NCBI RefSeq assembly: GCF_042100115.1
Contig: NC_091273.1
Span: 4,340,001-4,404,000 of the forward strand
Origin: Alternaria dauci
Lineage: Eukaryota > Ascomycota > Dothideomycetes > Pleosporales > Pleosporaceae
Direction of reading: 5' to 3'
DNA length: 64,000 nucleotides
This document shows positions 1-9,814 of this stretch, in pieces. Each line of letters starts with the position of its first letter. The stretch's first letter is position 1. Position numbers and translations under genes: made by a program. Below the pieces are notes generated by a model. The model saw nothing but the letters and a program-made list of their open reading frames with translations. It made no database searches and was not told the origin of the DNA.

Positions 1-321
1 GAGACTCTGTTCACGCCGGACGAGCGCGTCGACATTATTGAGGAGGCGAAAAATATCTTCCGCCTTTGCGCTACGCTGGTCGATGAGCTGGATGAATCGA
101 TTGGCACGGATATGGCGCAGTTTGACGCAACACCCGCAATTCACCCCGAGCCCAAGGCTTCGACCGAGAAAACGACCCTCGTCGATACCAACGTCACAGG
201 CGTCGAAAACGTGACCAAGTCCAGTGACCCGTTCAAGACATTTTTCAAAAAGCCAGAGGTCATGGGTACCCTTGTCGCTGTTGGCTGCCTAGCCGTGGTC
301 ACGCTGCTCAAGTTCCAGTGA
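1..321 (+). CDS. Heme oxygenase, C-terminal part (cut by window edge)
   Basis: Only the last 106 codons are present; the frame is open from base 1 and stops at 319-321. The first part reads FTPDERVDIIEEAKNIF and continues to LVDELDE, which matches the last helix of eukaryotic heme oxygenases (human HO-1 has the same pattern of an 'IEEAK..F..N..L..EL' helix). A polar linker of about 50 residues follows, then a hydrophobic segment at about residues 87-104 of the fragment (VMGTLVAVGCLAVVTLLKF) ending one residue before the stop. That is the tail anchor typical of ER heme oxygenases. Heme oxygenase cleaves heme to biliverdin, CO and iron. The catalytic His region lies outside the window, so the family call rests on the C-terminal helix and tail anchor alone. 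Confidence 0.68.
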   Translation, partial: ETLFTPDERVDIIEEAKNIFRLCATLVDELDESIGTDMAQFDATPAIHPEPKASTEKTTLVDTNVTGVENVTKSSDPFKTFFKKPEVMGTLVAVGCLAVVTLLKFQ

Positions 322-988
322 GACAACGACATGTTTTTGACATGACGACGGAGTCTCTTTTTCCTTCCGTCACACGCTTGGAGCTTTGCTCTATGATGAG
401 CGCCAAATGTATGCACCTGACACGGCGCCGTCTCCAACGGACAGAAACGAGACGTCACGAATGCTTTCTATTTCTATTGTTCTTTTCATGACATGCGTCA
501 TACGTCATTCCTCGGAGTTTGGTCATGTCCGGCGGGTCAGGATTAGCCCGTCATGCGGTGGAGTTTGTTTCCAACTTTGACTTTGTTCGGTGGTTCACTT
601 GAGGTTGTCTCAAACAGTTAGTGCATGGTAGTAAGGCGTGCGATACCCCCCTGTAGCAATTCGTAGGATACATGTATGCTTTGGTTTTATTTTACTCTCG
701 GCCTCGAGGTGCTTGCACATGATAATCACTTTACGCATAGAAGCTCGTGTTGTTAAAGAGAGAGATGCTTTGTTTTCAGTTTTTGTAAAGAGCTATGAGA
801 AGTACATGGATGATGTTGCTTGTCGCTGGCTTTGCGCTTTTCCAAAGAGACGAAGGAAGATACCCTGGTAGCCCATACATGTTATTTTTCTCGTCGAGTC
901 TTTTGTGATGTGCCAGGAAGGGAATTACAAAAGAAATAATCTTCTCTTCTAGCCCACATGGTTGTTTTGTACAATCGGCCTTTATCCA
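322..988. other. Intergenic, convergent 3' flanks
   Basis: Lies between the end of the heme oxygenase gene and the end of the Cys-rich gene. I see no gene. Bases 803-820 hold an 18-mer that recurs at 3117-3134 (see the repeat entries). Confidence 0.6.
803..820 (+). repeat. 18-bp direct repeat, copy 1
   Basis: The sequence tacatggatgatgttgct is identical to 3117-3134. Weaker similarity extends on both sides (tttgttttca against tttgtattca upstream; aaataatc followed by acatg downstream in both). Each copy lies 170-240 bp beyond the stop codon of a minus-strand gene. Confidence 0.6.
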
Positions 989-1918
989 TTACTTCTTGCA
1001 GCTTCCGTCGGAGTGTTTTCCCTTAGGGCATTCGCAATGTCCGTTCTTGCACTCCTTCCCGTCCTTGCACTTGTCGTCGCACGCAGAGCAATCCGTATTC
1101 GTCCCCAACTTCGTACATTTCTTGCCCTTGTCACAAAACACTGGCTTTTCAGCAGGACACTCACAATGTCCTTTCTTGCACTTTTGCACGTCCTGGCACT
1201 TGATTCCGCACCCCCCGCAGTTCTTTTCATCCTTGTTCAGATTCAGGTCTTTGCATTCTCCGTCGCAGAAGTAGGGTTTCTTGGCTGGGCACTTGCACTG
1301 TCCGTGCTCGCATATCCCGTTTTTACTGCACTCGTTTGCGCAACTGCCGCAGTTGTGCGGGTCCGTGTTGAAGTCTGGTTTCTTGCCACTCGGGCACTTG
1401 CAGCCTCCGCCTGTGCATTTTTCTCCCTTGGCGATATCGCACTTGTCTCCGCAGTCAGAGCAGTCTGTTTCTGTGCCGAGTTTTGTGCATTTCCCCTTGC
1501 ATTCTTTTGGCTTGTCGTGGGGGCATTGGCATTCCTTGTTCTGGCACTTTTTGTCTCCCTTGCATTTCTAGTGTCGCAGTGTGAGTATGTGGAGCAATTT
1601 GTTCTGTGGTACACATTTACCTCTATGCACTTGCCACCGCATGGCTCCTTTAGAACCGGTGCTTTGGCCGCAGGGCCGCATTCGTAGCAAGGTCCCTTTT
1701 GCTTGAGGGACTGCAAGATGCAGTCCACACCGAAGAGTGGAGTATGAGCTCCACACCAGCTTGAACAGATGGTGGTTCGTTTTGCTTGTTCTTCGGGGAA
1801 TGCAACAACAGAGCAAGCTATACGGGAAGATGGTCAGTAAGAATCGCTATATCAGGTTTCTGTTACATCTGGAGCACTGACCGAGAAGGAGGAGAGCGAA
1901 TACGCCGAGTTTAGGCAT
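989..1918 (-). CDS. Secreted cysteine-rich repeat protein
   Basis: Model: exons 1882-1918, 1621-1817 and 989-1567, giving 270 aa. Introns are 1818-1881 (GTCAGT...TATAG, phase 1) and 1568-1620 (GTAAAT...ACTAG, phase 0). Both are needed to keep the Cys pattern in one frame. The start gives a signal peptide (MPKLGVFALLLLACSVVA, predicted cleavage near residue 18-20). Residues about 29-77 hold eight Cys. Residues 79-270 hold 35 Cys in about four modules of the form C-x3-5-C-x8-11-C-x2-C-x3-C-x5-7-C-x4-C-x-C-P, with TDC/NC, GHCECP and GQCKCP signatures and many Lys. The spacing recalls STIG1-like or EGF-like disulfide modules, but I cannot assign a known family. Secreted, disulfide-rich and lysine-rich, it could be an effector or a wall- or glycan-binding protein; that is inference. 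The long open frame on the opposite strand is a shadow of the Cys codons. Confidence 0.75.
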
Positions 1919-3359
1919 CTTGAATCGAGGGTTGGTGGGGATTGAGGTGTAGTATGCTGGCGCTTTTCTGCGTACTCAATCCAGAATGCGAGATTCCCTC
2001 TTCTTTTATGCGCTCGCCATGCGCTTTCAGAAGAGTCATCGAGATCCAGAATGGTCTTGGAGGTCTTGTCAATCAGCCATCCTCAGCCCCGAAACTACTG
2101 CTGTACAGTTCCACATCGTCATCCATTCGAATCCGTCAGGCATGGCATTCTTCGCTCAGTGCATTGAATCCAATCCTTCTCTGTATGATTGGTAGACAAT
2201 TCAACGCCCCTGATATCAGTGGAGAATTATCGAGCACACTAGATTCGACGTACAGTTGGAAACGTAATTAGCAACAGCGAGTTTGGGTCGGAAGAGATGG
2301 CCAAGAGGCTTCTATGCTAGCCATGTAGGCCTCGCCGTGGAGGTTGGAGTATCTCAACACCAAGTCGATCGGCGAGAGGAGTGCTTTATGTAGCGCTAAT
2401 GCAATGCAGATCACGTTTGTAGCAGTTTGAGTACTTGTAGTAAAGTCTCCGCTGTGAGCCGAACCCCGCTTTGAAGACATGTGGCTGATTACTTGTTAGC
2501 AGCTAGAGCTGAAGCTGAAAAAGAAGGCCTATGATGTTTGTGGGATGTTCGTATTGCTGGAAGCTTGCGCACAGCCACTGTGCTTTCGGTCCCAAACTTC
2601 TACATCGTGCGGCGGGACTTGAACTTAAACCCCGCAGTCGTCTTGAACGCATTGGAATTTCTTTTTCCCGTTTCAGTTACTGCTCTGTGCGGTAACGTCT
2701 GGGCATTCACGGATACGACAGAAATAGTCAAGCCGTCGATGTTTCTGTCGACTGCGAGATGGACTAAGCTATATTGCCAAGTAATGCAAACAACGATCAA
2801 CCAAAACCTCATCCATTTTGCCTTGGGCCGGTCATTCTCTCAGATCTAGTGATAATTGCTTTGAACTAGCTCAGATCCATGGCTAGCATGCAGACACGCA
2901 TGAGATCAGCCCAGTCTGCATTCCATGAGACGGAGATACGCCTTAGGGACTGCGGGAGGCGTGGAGATCGTAGCACAACCTCGTGCGCATTCATACTGAT
3001 CCGGACTTGTCTATCATGACACAAAGTCATCTAGGTCTTGAGACATCTCATGCATAGCGGAATGTATTCTAAAGAAAAGACGGTTTGTATTCATTCTGTT
3101 TGATGAGATGTAAGGATACATGGATGATGTTGCTGGTGTTTTCGTGTTTCTAAGAAGATAGAGAAAAGTAAATAATCGTTACTACATGTTTTTTGATGTT
3201 TTAACAGGACAACGTTCGTACCTAGGTATGCTTGCTGCCTTTTCTTTACAAGTGTTTTTGGTGCGTCGGGGTCTGCTAGAAAAGGAAAGAAGAAATGGAA
3301 TCTATCCCTCGTGGCTGAATAACACGGAGTTCGTAGCTTTAATGCTGTCTCGTTTCATC
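1919..3359. other. Intergenic
   Basis: About 1.4 kb between the start of the Cys-rich gene and the end of the zinc-finger gene. Short open frames here show no family motifs, no consistent splice-linked frame and no repeats except the 18-mer at 3117-3134. No gene called. Confidence 0.5.
3117..3134 (+). repeat. 18-bp direct repeat, copy 2
   Basis: Identical to 803-820. Lies about 225 bp downstream of the stop codon of the minus-strand zinc-finger gene. Confidence 0.6.
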
Positions 3360-4516
3360 TCATATCGGAAACAAATTGTTCCGGATGCTCATATCGAAGG
3401 ACCCATCCGTGCCATGAACTTTGCGCAAATGGATTCGTAGATCAGCACTCCGGTAATAACCTTTGCCGTTGACGCGATCGCAGCCTGGTTGTGGGCAGGA
3501 GAATTCGGATTCATCGTGCTCAGTACGCATGTGGCGAAACCAATCTTTCGGAGATTGGAAGGCTCTCTGAAGAGAGTACATTTCTACTCCAGCTGGCCTT
3601 GACTGCGTGCAATCTGCCTTTGGACACCACCTACGATGATATTCGACATAGCTGTTATCGTCACCGATGTGGTGGTAATTCCGAATGTGTTGAGTAAGAT
3701 GGTCGCTGCGTTTGAAGCCATTCTTCCCTTTGTATTTCTTGCAGTATTTGCAAGGGAAGCGCTTGGTGTTTTCCTGATGATCGCGTTGATGTCTTGTATA
3801 TGTGTCCATCCGGGTGAATCTCCTGTCGCAATTCTCATGCTTGCAGATGAAAGCGGTGTGGTCAGAGACGAAAGCATGGTTGTCTAGATCACGTGCAGAC
3901 TGGAACACTTCCAAACACTGATCGCATGTCTGCATGTCTTGATGCACAGTCTGCATATGATTTCTGCCCTCTTGCGTCGTGGCATATCGGAATTCACAGG
4001 ACTGCAAGACACACTTCCGTGTGCCGTAATGCTGTTGTGACTGTTGTGCTGCGAAGCTAGCAGGCCTAACCCCGACGACCTGGCCTGTTGTAGAAGAATC
4101 ATCCGAACCAGTACCGAAAACGTTACTATAACACCAGTTAGACTTGAATAATATAACGATATTCAATAACCAACCTTTCCGCGTAGCTAAACTCTGGGAC
4201 CGTGGTCCTTGGGTAGCTAGTTGTATCTCGGAGTACAGCATCGTTCTGGGAGAACTCGAACCCTCCAAGGGGAGCCGGCATCACCGGATTAAACCAGCTT
4301 TCATGAACCTCGGGATAAATGTAGTTGTTTGTAACAATAGGGTCCTGGAACCCTGTGTCCCAGTCTAAGTTGTTCGGTGTCGTGATCCAGCTTTGAGGCA
4401 CATTGTATTCTTGGCGAGTCCAGCCTGAGTCGTCTAGTTCGATGACACTACCCTTTTTGTTAGCAGAGTGGAAAAAAAAAAGCTCACCCGAAGTTCGGGA
4501 ACTGGGAACCGTCCAT
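3360..4516 (-). CDS. C2H2 zinc-finger protein
   Basis: Model: exons 4488-4516, 4175-4447 and 3360-4125, 355 aa. Introns are 4448-4487 (GTGAGC...GGTAG, only 40 nt, with a run of ten T) and 4126-4174 (GTTGGT...TATAG). The start MDGSQFPNFG is the only one that joins in phase. The N-terminal ~135 residues are acidic and polar, rich in P, N and W, with no recognised domain. From about residue 139 to 345 there are several Cys2His2 units, some irregular, such as CKHENCDRRF followed by TRHQRDH, CKYCKKYKGKNGFKRSDHL with HIRNYHH, and CPQPGCDRVNGKGYYRSADL with HLRKVH. This is a nuclear DNA-binding protein type common in Pleosporales; targets are unknown. The first short exon is the least certain part. 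Confidence 0.8.
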
Positions 4517-5468
4517 GATTGGCAAGGCAAAAGAAGGCTGCGCGTGCTTGACCGAAAGCGTCGAGGCGAAGCAAGCCACAAGAGTCGATGCGTTGGCAGT
4601 CGTAAAGCAGCGGAGGAAAGCTGGAGTGGTGTTGGTACGGAGAGGATAAGATTTTGGTGAGGACAACAGACAGGACGCTTCGATGATACATACTTGCAGC
4701 CGACTAAGCCTCACGCCGCTTTAAGCAGGACACAAAAAAGGGCAGAACTAAATTGCTACTGCATTTTGGGTGCATGTTCAGCTGCGTGGAGCGTGGATGA
4801 TTGGATGCGGTGCGCGAAAGGGCCATGGCCCTTTTTTGGTGCAAAAGATGAACCTGGTGGGGCCGAGTACTGAACGCGCACCTGCAGGCAACCTGGCTGC
4901 ACGCCGTGAATTGCGAAAGATACGCTGGTGAATGCATGCACGAGAGCTCTGTACCAATAAGCTAATCGAATCCAACAGGAGAGTAAGGGTGTTGGTCATG
5001 ACGCTGAGATGCAGCAATGTAGTAACTTGATTCACACCGAGACCTCAGCCGCGCTTGCTCTGTGTCACCGACATTCTACGACGAACAGAATCGTAGCTTA
5101 CTATTTAGCAGAAAATTGGCAGACCGGCGAGAAGCATTTGTGCAGTGGAGCGAGGAAAAGCACGATACTGAAGATTGAGTGTAGAACATGCTATGCCCAG
5201 ACTATATAGCAATCTCACAGAAAATCAAATGCTGGGTGGAATGGCTAGCCAGAATGTAAGGATGATTTTCATGGAAGCTTATACAGATTAGCTACAGATG
5301 TATTCGAAGACATGTACTCATACAGCTCATAATAGAACGTGAAACCCATTACGCACCTTCGCAACTCTTCTCTTGCCACCAGATACTGCCGAAGCAATCC
5401 GACCGGCCCCAGAAAGCCGAAGAGAACACTGAAACGGAAGAACGTAACCTACTTCACCAGAAGCCCTA
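4517..5468. other. Intergenic, promoter side of the zinc-finger gene
   Basis: No gene seen. Contains a perfect 18-bp palindrome at 4817-4834, about 300 bp upstream of the zinc-finger start. Confidence 0.5.
4817..4834. repeat. Perfect 18-bp palindrome
   Basis: AAAGGGCCATGGCCCTTT reads the same on both strands. It lies in the upstream region of the minus-strand zinc-finger gene and could be a dimeric factor site; no family motif recognised. Confidence 0.5.
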
Positions 5469-7694
5469 CTACTCTTCCACCGCATGCTCAGGCGCAAAGG
5501 GATCAAAAGGCACCACAACCTGCTTCTTCCCAAACGCCTTTCTCCACCGCTCCTTCATCCTCTCCCACATCGTCGTACCCCTCCTATTAGCTTGCTTGAA
5601 AGTCATATAACTCCTACCAATCTCCCTCAACCGAGTCGCCTCCTCTTTCTCAAACTGTTCAGCACGATCTCTCAGTCCGTTGATAACGTGCTGACGAAGC
5701 CGGTAGTTGGCAAACGTCGTGTCGTGCTCTGGATGCAGGGCGAGGATCTCAGGGATCTTGGAAACAGCAAGACCAGATTCATTGATGCGGTGGTAAAGGA
5801 AGGACTCGAGGTCTTCAGGGCACCAGGAGGGCTGCGCTGGAATGCCGACAAAGGTTGCGCGAATAGCGCGGACAATGCCAAAGTCGGTTACTTCGCCAGC
5901 TTCGTATTGTTTGAGGAGGTCGCAGATGAGCCTGCCGCGGTGTAACAGGCGGACTTCTCGGTGTGTCCAATCGCGCTTGTAGTCTGTTAGGCTTGGAGGG
6001 AGGAGGCAATTCTCTTGTGTGATCTTGTGGGCTTCGTAGAAGTCGTTGAATCTGCCGCGGGCGTTGGGGAAGAAGTAGCCTTTCCAGAACTTTTGGTCGT
6101 AGACTGCGGCTTCGACTAAGATACGGAGGTAGTAGTATAGCTCATGCTGACTCAGACTGTTGGTCTGATGAGACGGAAAGGATAAGACACCTCGGCTAGC
6201 CTGCCGAGGGATGTCGAAGATGACGGCCGTGGTGGGATTGCGCCGATGACCGTGTTGTTTTCTCCAATCTTGAACATAATATGCGCCTTGTTCAAACTCT
6301 TCTAGAGAGACGGCGACGGTAGCGATGGACTTGGCCTGAGCCTTTGTAAGAATACCTTCCTCACCGAGGCCGTTCATGAAGATCTCAAAGTGCTCTGGCT
6401 TCAGTATATGTCTGCAGTCCTCAGGGAAGAGCTGTGCGACGATCATCTCGTGGTCATCGCTATTCATAAGTCGACGTTCGACAAGCTCGGCGTTATTGAC
6501 CACGGCATTGTGGCGTATAATCCAGTTACGCTCAACAGAGCCTTTAGGCATTTCGCTCGCACAAATACTAACACCGTTGACATTGAAGGTGACATCAGGT
6601 ATCTCGCTATCGTCGTGACGGTCTTTAAGACGGAAGTGTGCATTGATCTGGTCCATGATTTCGATGTTGGTAGGGCAGCCATCAGCTGCAAAAAAGGCGA
6701 GATCTTTGATGGCTTTGCGTCGACGTACGGCTTCGATTGCCTCATTCGAAGTTCCCAAACTGGTTCGGAGGCGGGAAGCCGGAGAGAGACTGCTTGGGAG
6801 ACGAGCTATATTACGGCTCTCTCCAGGCTCCTTTTTCTCCAGAACAATTCCCAAAGGTTTTAAGCGTTCACTGGTATTCGCCTGTGGCTTGATTGCGGCG
6901 TGGCGCTGCGCCAGCAGCTTTTCTGCTGCTCGCCTATCCGCCATAGCGGACTCTAGTTCATTGGTGTAAGCATCGGAACTGTTGTGGGTCGGCTCGACGA
7001 CCATGAGCTGGGAGGTTGTTCGAAGTATAGGGTGACTTTCGGCGCGCGTGTCGACGTCGGTTGCAAGACTGAGGTCTGCTTGAATCTCGACGTCAGCCTT
7101 AGCAGGAAGATTTGCAGACTTTGTGAGTGGTGTGGTAGATGTAACGCCAACACGCTCTTCGCTGGGTGTTGATGTTTCAGAGTGCGCGCTTGTAGGTGGT
7201 GCCGATGGGTTCGTGGGTGGAGTACTCGAAGGAACCATGCTTGAAAGCATAGTGGTCTTGGATTCAAATATCGTGTCATTCGCCGTGAAAGGTAGGGGAG
7301 GAGTTGGGGTAGCATGCTTTGGACACATTAGTACCTGTCGGCATAAGGGATCGTCCACTGTACTGACCTTCGTCTGCTTGGGCGACTGGAAATGGTAGAG
7401 TTTCTTGGGCGTAGAGACAGATGTAGCTGCCGCGGGCGTAGAAGACGGGCTTGGGATATCAAGATCAGAGCTTGGCGGCACACTGTTATTGCGACGATGA
7501 TAACCAAAGACCTTCTGGAAGCCAGCCATAAGACGCGAGGTATCTTCGCGTCTGAGACTCATCTTGGGAGCGCTGTTGATTCTGTTCATACCGGTATTGC
7601 TGTCCATGCTAATGCTATGGTCGTTTTCGGCCGAATCATTATCGTGGCTACGGCGGGATGGTTTAGCTGACAGAAAGGTTTTAATGTTGGCCAT
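5469..7694 (-). CDS. Conserved-looking protein of unknown function, about 724-741 aa
   Basis: One open frame of 741 codons starting MANIKTFLSAKPSRRS. The first ~330 residues are Ser/Thr/Pro-rich and probably disordered. Residues about 330-740 look folded, with helices rich in charged and aromatic residues (for example DWRKQHGHRRNPTT and YYYLRILVEAAVYDQKFWKGYFF). The basic C-terminus includes MWERMKERWRKAFGKKQ. I recognise no domain, signal peptide or membrane segment. A probable in-frame, stop-free intron of 51 nt sits at 7317-7367 (GTCAGT donor, TACTAAT branch, AAAG acceptor). Splicing it removes 17 residues and gives 724 aa. Real gene: high confidence; function unknown. Confidence 0.75.
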   Translation of the reverse strand: MANIKTFLSAKPSRRSHDNDSAENDHSISMDSNTGMNRINSAPKMSLRREDTSRLMAGFQKVFGYHRRNNSVPPSSDLDIPSPSSTPAAATSVSTPKKLYHFQSPKQTKVSTVDDPLCRQVLMCPKHATPTPPLPFTANDTIFESKTTMLSSMVPSSTPPTNPSAPPTSAHSETSTPSEERVGVTSTTPLTKSANLPAKADVEIQADLSLATDVDTRAESHPILRTTSQLMVVEPTHNSSDAYTNELESAMADRRAAEKLLAQRHAAIKPQANTSERLKPLGIVLEKKEPGESRNIARLPSSLSPASRLRTSLGTSNEAIEAVRRRKAIKDLAFFAADGCPTNIEIMDQINAHFRLKDRHDDSEIPDVTFNVNGVSICASEMPKGSVERNWIIRHNAVVNNAELVERRLMNSDDHEMIVAQLFPEDCRHILKPEHFEIFMNGLGEEGILTKAQAKSIATVAVSLEEFEQGAYYVQDWRKQHGHRRNPTTAVIFDIPRQASRGVLSFPSHQTNSLSQHELYYYLRILVEAAVYDQKFWKGYFFPNARGRFNDFYEAHKITQENCLLPPSLTDYKRDWTHREVRLLHRGRLICDLLKQYEAGEVTDFGIVRAIRATFVGIPAQPSWCPEDLESFLYHRINESGLAVSKIPEILALHPEHDTTFANYRLRQHVINGLRDRAEQFEKEEATRLREIGRSYMTFKQANRRGTTMWERMKERWRKAFGKKQVVVPFDPFAPEHAVEE

Positions 7695-8579
7695 GGTCGG
7701 TACTGAGAGTCTTGCCGGATTGTTGATGTCGCTGGGTTCAAGATATCGGATCTAGATAATGTGTTGCCGCTGTTAGTCGGTGGTAGCCTGTGTGGTCGAT
7801 AGTGTCGAGCATAGTCTGGAAACTGGAAGTCGAAAACAATGCCAAGCATTTGTGATTCGGTCCTCGACTGGCGGGAACTCGCGGTGTGTTGTGGCGAAAA
7901 GTGAAGGTGAATGTGATAGTGGAACGGCCCGAGGACTGCCCTGATAGAGCGCCGTGAGTGAGTACCAAAACGCAGCAATGCAGGGGTAGATTGACGAGCC
8001 GCCTGGGATAACGGTATAGTCCCCTCTGCTCACAAATACTAAAAGATGGCAGTTGTGATGTACGCGAGACGCTACCTGACATTGCTACGCGTTTCACACA
8101 AGCAAGGCTCACGATATTCGTGTATAACCCGATGATCGTCGACAGCCCAAGACCTCGCTTGGACTAAACACGTCAATTCGCCAGGTGTTTGTCGAGCTGT
8201 ATGCACTGTGTAGGTCCAATACAACGCATAAACATCGCAGCCATGTAGACAATGTCCATCCAGGGATGAGAACCGCCTTCACAGGTCGAGCTCTTTGTGA
8301 GAAAGAACAAAGGGCGCAGAGGTAAGGACAATCATGCAAATGGAGAAATGAGATCTACTACCTGACATGAATTTGACTTGAGAGTGAAACACATGGATGG
8401 TTTAAGAATAAGTATGACTTGGAAGGTGAAAACAAAAAACTCCCCCAAACTCCTTGCTTGCCGAGGACTGATATGCGTAGACTGGGAAGACGATCACGAC
8501 CCGATGTACTTGCGCAAACCTTACTGCGTCCGTCCTACAATGAGTGTTCTGACAGGACCGTATATCTGGCACGCCTTGG
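7695..8579. other. Intergenic
   Basis: 5' flank of the preceding minus-strand gene and 3' flank of the E2 gene. Short open frames lack motifs; no gene called. Confidence 0.5.
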
Positions 8580-9513
8580 TTATACGAACCTCTTAAGCAC
8601 CATGAACAATAGCGCAGCCACTATTCCGTAGATACAAGTGTCGATCAAAGCCAAGTCTGGACTGCGTTGGGCAACTTGTTGAGGTGGAGGCACGGTTGTA
8701 GTCCTTGTAGGTCTCACCACGGGCACTGTAGGAGCTGATGGCGATGGGGCTGTAACTGGAGCTGCAGATGCAGCTTCTGTTGGCGATGCAGACGACACGG
8801 CTTCGGCAGCACTCTCTACTGCCCGCTGCTTGCCCTTGTCCACCTTCTTGTTGTCTTCCCCCTCCTTGGCCAGTTCGTCGCGATAGGCTAGTCTCAGCTC
8901 TTCGGGGACTTGCTCTTCCTTCCTTTTGCCGTCCTTGTCCTCAATCTCCTTGACAAGCTCCTCCCTCTCTTGCATGATCTCGGCGTTGGTCTTGGCACAG
9001 CCAGCGCATTTCCATGCTCCGCTGTCTTTGGCCATACGCTCACGTGCGTCTCTGCTGCATTCGATGCCGCCGAGCTGCCCCTTTGCGTCTGTGTCCATGA
9101 AGCTTCTTATCGCGACAAGAGCCGTGCGCACGCCCCATGCGGGCTGCCATGTCTCTTCGTGATGGCCTGATATGCTTAGACAGATTTCACGATTGACTTC
9201 GAAGCGTCCGGTGGGTGTGAGGAAGCGGAAAGAGGGCGGGCGAAGAGGATACGTGGAGGGGAGGACGATGCGACCGTGGTAGATGCCGCCGGCATAGGGC
9301 GACGGCTCGGGCGGGCCGCGGATTGTGAAGTGCCATTCGAAGAGGTTGGTTTCTAGAGGTTCTGCATGATAGTCTGATGAGGGCGATGTAGAGAGCTCTG
9401 AAGCTTCTTTTACTGCTACACGTTAGCTACGCATCACCAATCACGACGCACACTCGCATACGTATCCGCTTGATGGTCGGGTTCTTGGTGTTGAACTGCC
9501 CGCGGGTGGACAT
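8580..9513 (-). CDS. ubc6: Tail-anchored E2 ubiquitin-conjugating enzyme (Ubc6/UBE2J type)
   Basis: Exons 9462-9513 and 8580-9412 joined by a 49-nt intron (GTATGC...AGCAG, phase 1), 294 aa. Residues 1-130 form the UBC fold: the N-terminal helix, YAGGIYHGRIVLPSTYPLRP, FRFLTPTGRF, and the active-site Cys at about 95 in EICLSISGHHEETWQPAW, the signature of the Ubc6/UBE2J class. A charged linker and a low-complexity Ala/Pro/Thr stretch follow, then a single hydrophobic C-terminal segment (about residues 270-293, IYGIVAALLFMVL). Family members sit in the ER membrane facing the cytosol and load ubiquitin for ER-associated degradation. The start is set by the canonical N-terminus (MSTRGQFNTKNPTIKRI). 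Confidence 0.93.
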
Positions 9514-9814
9514 GGTTGCCGTGGTTGTAGGCTGGGAGCACGTGGTATTAACAAGACTTCTATATAGTGTAACAGATAAACAACAGGATCCCGAGTGAAT
9601 GTATGTCAGCTACTTTGCAGTGCACGCGTTTGGAGCGCATTCGCCGGAATGCAACGTAGACAACCACGACGCGGCTGCATCGCTGGTAAGCACCGGCAAC
9701 TGCTCGTAATCGATAAGGCCGGACCCACTTACAATCAGCTCATCCGACACATCCCTATCAACCACCTTTCCTCCTTGTGCGCGTTCGTACTGTAGCATTA
9801 TAGCTGTTTCCGCC
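9514..9814. promoter_or_regulatory. Divergent promoter region
   Basis: About 300 bp between the divergent E2 and F-box-like genes. No specific site recognised. Confidence 0.4.

Noticed and set aside
962..1687. 241-codon open frame on the plus strand
   Set aside because: Antisense shadow of the Cys-rich gene; the repeated TGC/GCA codons keep the opposite strand open. The minus strand gives a signal peptide and ordered Cys modules.
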